A stretch of 64,000 bases of DNA from Calendula officinalis (taxonomy: Eukaryota > Streptophyta > Magnoliopsida > Asterales > Asteraceae): assembly GCA_963853835.1 (NCBI GenBank), contig OY970830.1:41831466-41895465 (forward strand), given 5' to 3'. Both the position numbers and the translations under genes were made by a program. The notes below the pieces were generated by a model. It was given only the letters and a program-made list of their open reading frames with translations, was not told the DNA's origin and searched no databases. Shown here piece after piece: positions 62,649 through 64,000 of the stretch (position 1 is the stretch's first letter; each line of letters begins with the position of its first letter).

Positions 62649-64000
62649 TCAGTTTGGAGCTGGAGGAGGACGAATGCTCAAACTGTCTCGAAAATCAAGA
62701 AATAAGTGTCGAGGAAGGCCCTTTGTGAAAATGTCAGCGTACTGATAAGTAGAGGGGATATGTAAAACTCGAATGTGTCCCAAAGAGACCTTTTCTCGAA
62801 CAAAATGTATATCAATCTCAATGTGTTTGGTTCGTTGATGTTGAACCGGATTACCAGAGAGATAAACGGCCGACACATTGTCACAATAAACAAGAGTGGA
62901 ACAGCTGATGGGTGTATGAAGCTCAAGTAAGAGATTCCGTAACCAGCAAGATTCCGTCACTGCATTAGCGACACCTCTGTATTCAGCTTCGGCGCTGGAC
63001 CTTGAAATCGTAGGCTGCCTTTTAGCGGACCAAGAAATAAGATTATCACCCAAGAAAACACAACAGCCCGAAGTAGATCGACATGTATTCGGACAACCGG
63101 CCCAGTCTGCATCTGTGTATGCAATAAGTTGAATCTTAGGTGACGCATACAGATGCAAACCCAAGTGAAGTGTGCCCATCAAATATCGCAAAATACGCTT
63201 TAATGCGTTAAAATGAGGTTCCCGTGGGGCGTGCATAAACAGACAAATTTGTTGAACTGCGTATGCGATATCTGGACGGGTTAATGTGAGATACTGCAGG
63301 GCTCCAGTTAGGCTTCTGTATGTGGTGGGGTCCGTCAAAAGAGTACCATCGGTAGCACTGAGTTTTGAGGTAGTGTCAGCAGGTGTGGCAACAGGTTTAC
63401 ACTTTTCCATATGGGCTCGTTTTAAGATAGATTCGACATATTTCTGCTGGGATAAGAACATACCGTCACGTGAGCGTGTGACCACAATAGCCAAGAAGTA
63501 AGATAGGCTGCCGAGGTCTGTCATCTCGAATTCGTGTTTGAGATCTGTTATAATTTTAGTTTGCAACAAAGTAGAGGATGATGTGAGAACAATATCATCC
63601 ATGTAAAGTAGTAAATAGGCCATGTCCTGATTATGTTTGTACACGAATAGAGAGTTTTCACTTTTCCTGCATATAAAACCCATAGTGACAAGATGCTTGG
63701 CAAATCGTTGATACCAAGCCCGAGGTGCCTGTGTGAGACCATAGAGAGACTTTCGTAACCTGCAAACATAGTTAGGAAAAGAACTATGACTAAATCCCGG
63801 GGGTTGATGCATCTAGACTGTTTCATTAAGGTCCTCATGTAAGAAAGCATTTTTGACATCCAGCTGATGGACGGGCCAGTTTCGACTTAAGGCCAAAGAG
63901 AGAACAGTCCGAATAGTAGCCGGTTTAACAACCGGGCTAAAAGTCTCGTCACAATCAACACCAACTTGTGATTTTCTGTTGACAACAAGGCGTGCCTTGT
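62649..64000 (-). pseudogene. copia RT and RNase H, with a nonsense codon
   Basis: The frame 62649-63812 (387 residues) has 'LRKSLYGLTQAPRAWYQRF', catalytic 'LLLYMDDIVLTSSS', 'TYRSLTGALQYLTLTRPDIA', RNase H 'YTDADWAGCP' and 'SRSSAEAEYR', and ends 'ADIFTKGLP'. Immediately upstream an in-frame TAG (63813-63815) separates it from further RT sequence in the same frame ('SRNWPVHQLDVKNAFLHEDL'), so the polyprotein is interrupted. The upstream part continues beyond 64000. Confidence 0.85.

Larger units (their letters stand above)
62450..64000 (-). mobile_element. Ty1/copia retrotransposon, 3' part
   Basis: A short 3' LTR (62450-62641), a purine-rich tract, then RNase H and RT on the minus strand, running off the right edge. 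It lies just after exon 9 of the Rossmann-fold gene, most likely in its next intron. Confidence 0.85.

Overview
This window is nuclear DNA of a flowering plant, probably a eudicot. The evidence is AT-rich intergenic sequence, short GT-AG introns, Ty3/gypsy (Tat-type) and Ty1/copia retrotransposons, CACTA, hAT, Helitron and Stowaway-like elements, and two intron-rich genes whose closest relatives I recognise are plant proteins. The species cannot be fixed from sequence alone.

Layout. 1-1.8 kb: the end of a CACTA-like element, then a long foldback element. 2.0-26.6 kb: a deep nest whose layers can be read from their target-site duplications (TSDs). A solo LTR (2988-26559, TSD CATCC) was hit by a CACTA element (4670-24086, TSD AGA) and by three hAT elements, each with an 8-bp TSD. 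The CACTA element carries pieces of host genes, including a UPL3-like HECT E3 ligase fragment. It also received a chain of elements sitting in (TA)n tracts. One of those holds a Tat/Retand-like retrotransposon (8874-20885, minus strand, 565-bp LTRs, TSD ATTGT), itself hit by another solo LTR (12531-14873, TSD TTCGG). 26.6-35.9 kb: a Helitron with an A-type cyclin fragment, a second foldback element, a LINE remnant and several MITEs. 35.9-37.8 kb: a minus-strand cluster of about eight box C/D snoRNA candidates behind a TATA box, telo-box and Site II motifs. 38.0-45.5 kb: a second chain of TA-embedded elements plus a small Helitron. 45.5-49.9 kb: a foldback element containing a 3.0-kb solo LTR (TSD ATAAT). 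50.3-54.0 kb: an apparently intact ELP4 (Elongator subunit 4) gene. 55.8-59.2 kb: a Helitron with a PRMT1-like fragment. 59.8-62.4 kb: the 5' nine exons of an NAD(P)-binding Rossmann gene, interrupted, apparently in an intron, by a degenerate copia element running off the right edge.

Functional content is small: ELP4 (wobble-uridine tRNA modification), the partial SDR-like gene and the snoRNA cluster (rRNA 2'-O-methylation guides). Almost everything else is mobile DNA. The most unusual signal is a set of sequence-divergent elements in (TA)n tracts that share one terminal layout: an outer AGAAC/AGGAC-type word, a short spacer, then two tandem copies of a GCGAGAAC-type word, mirrored at the other end. 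They are stacked head to tail in two separate chains. I could not assign them to a known superfamily. All homology and rRNA-guide statements come from reading and memory, not from searches.
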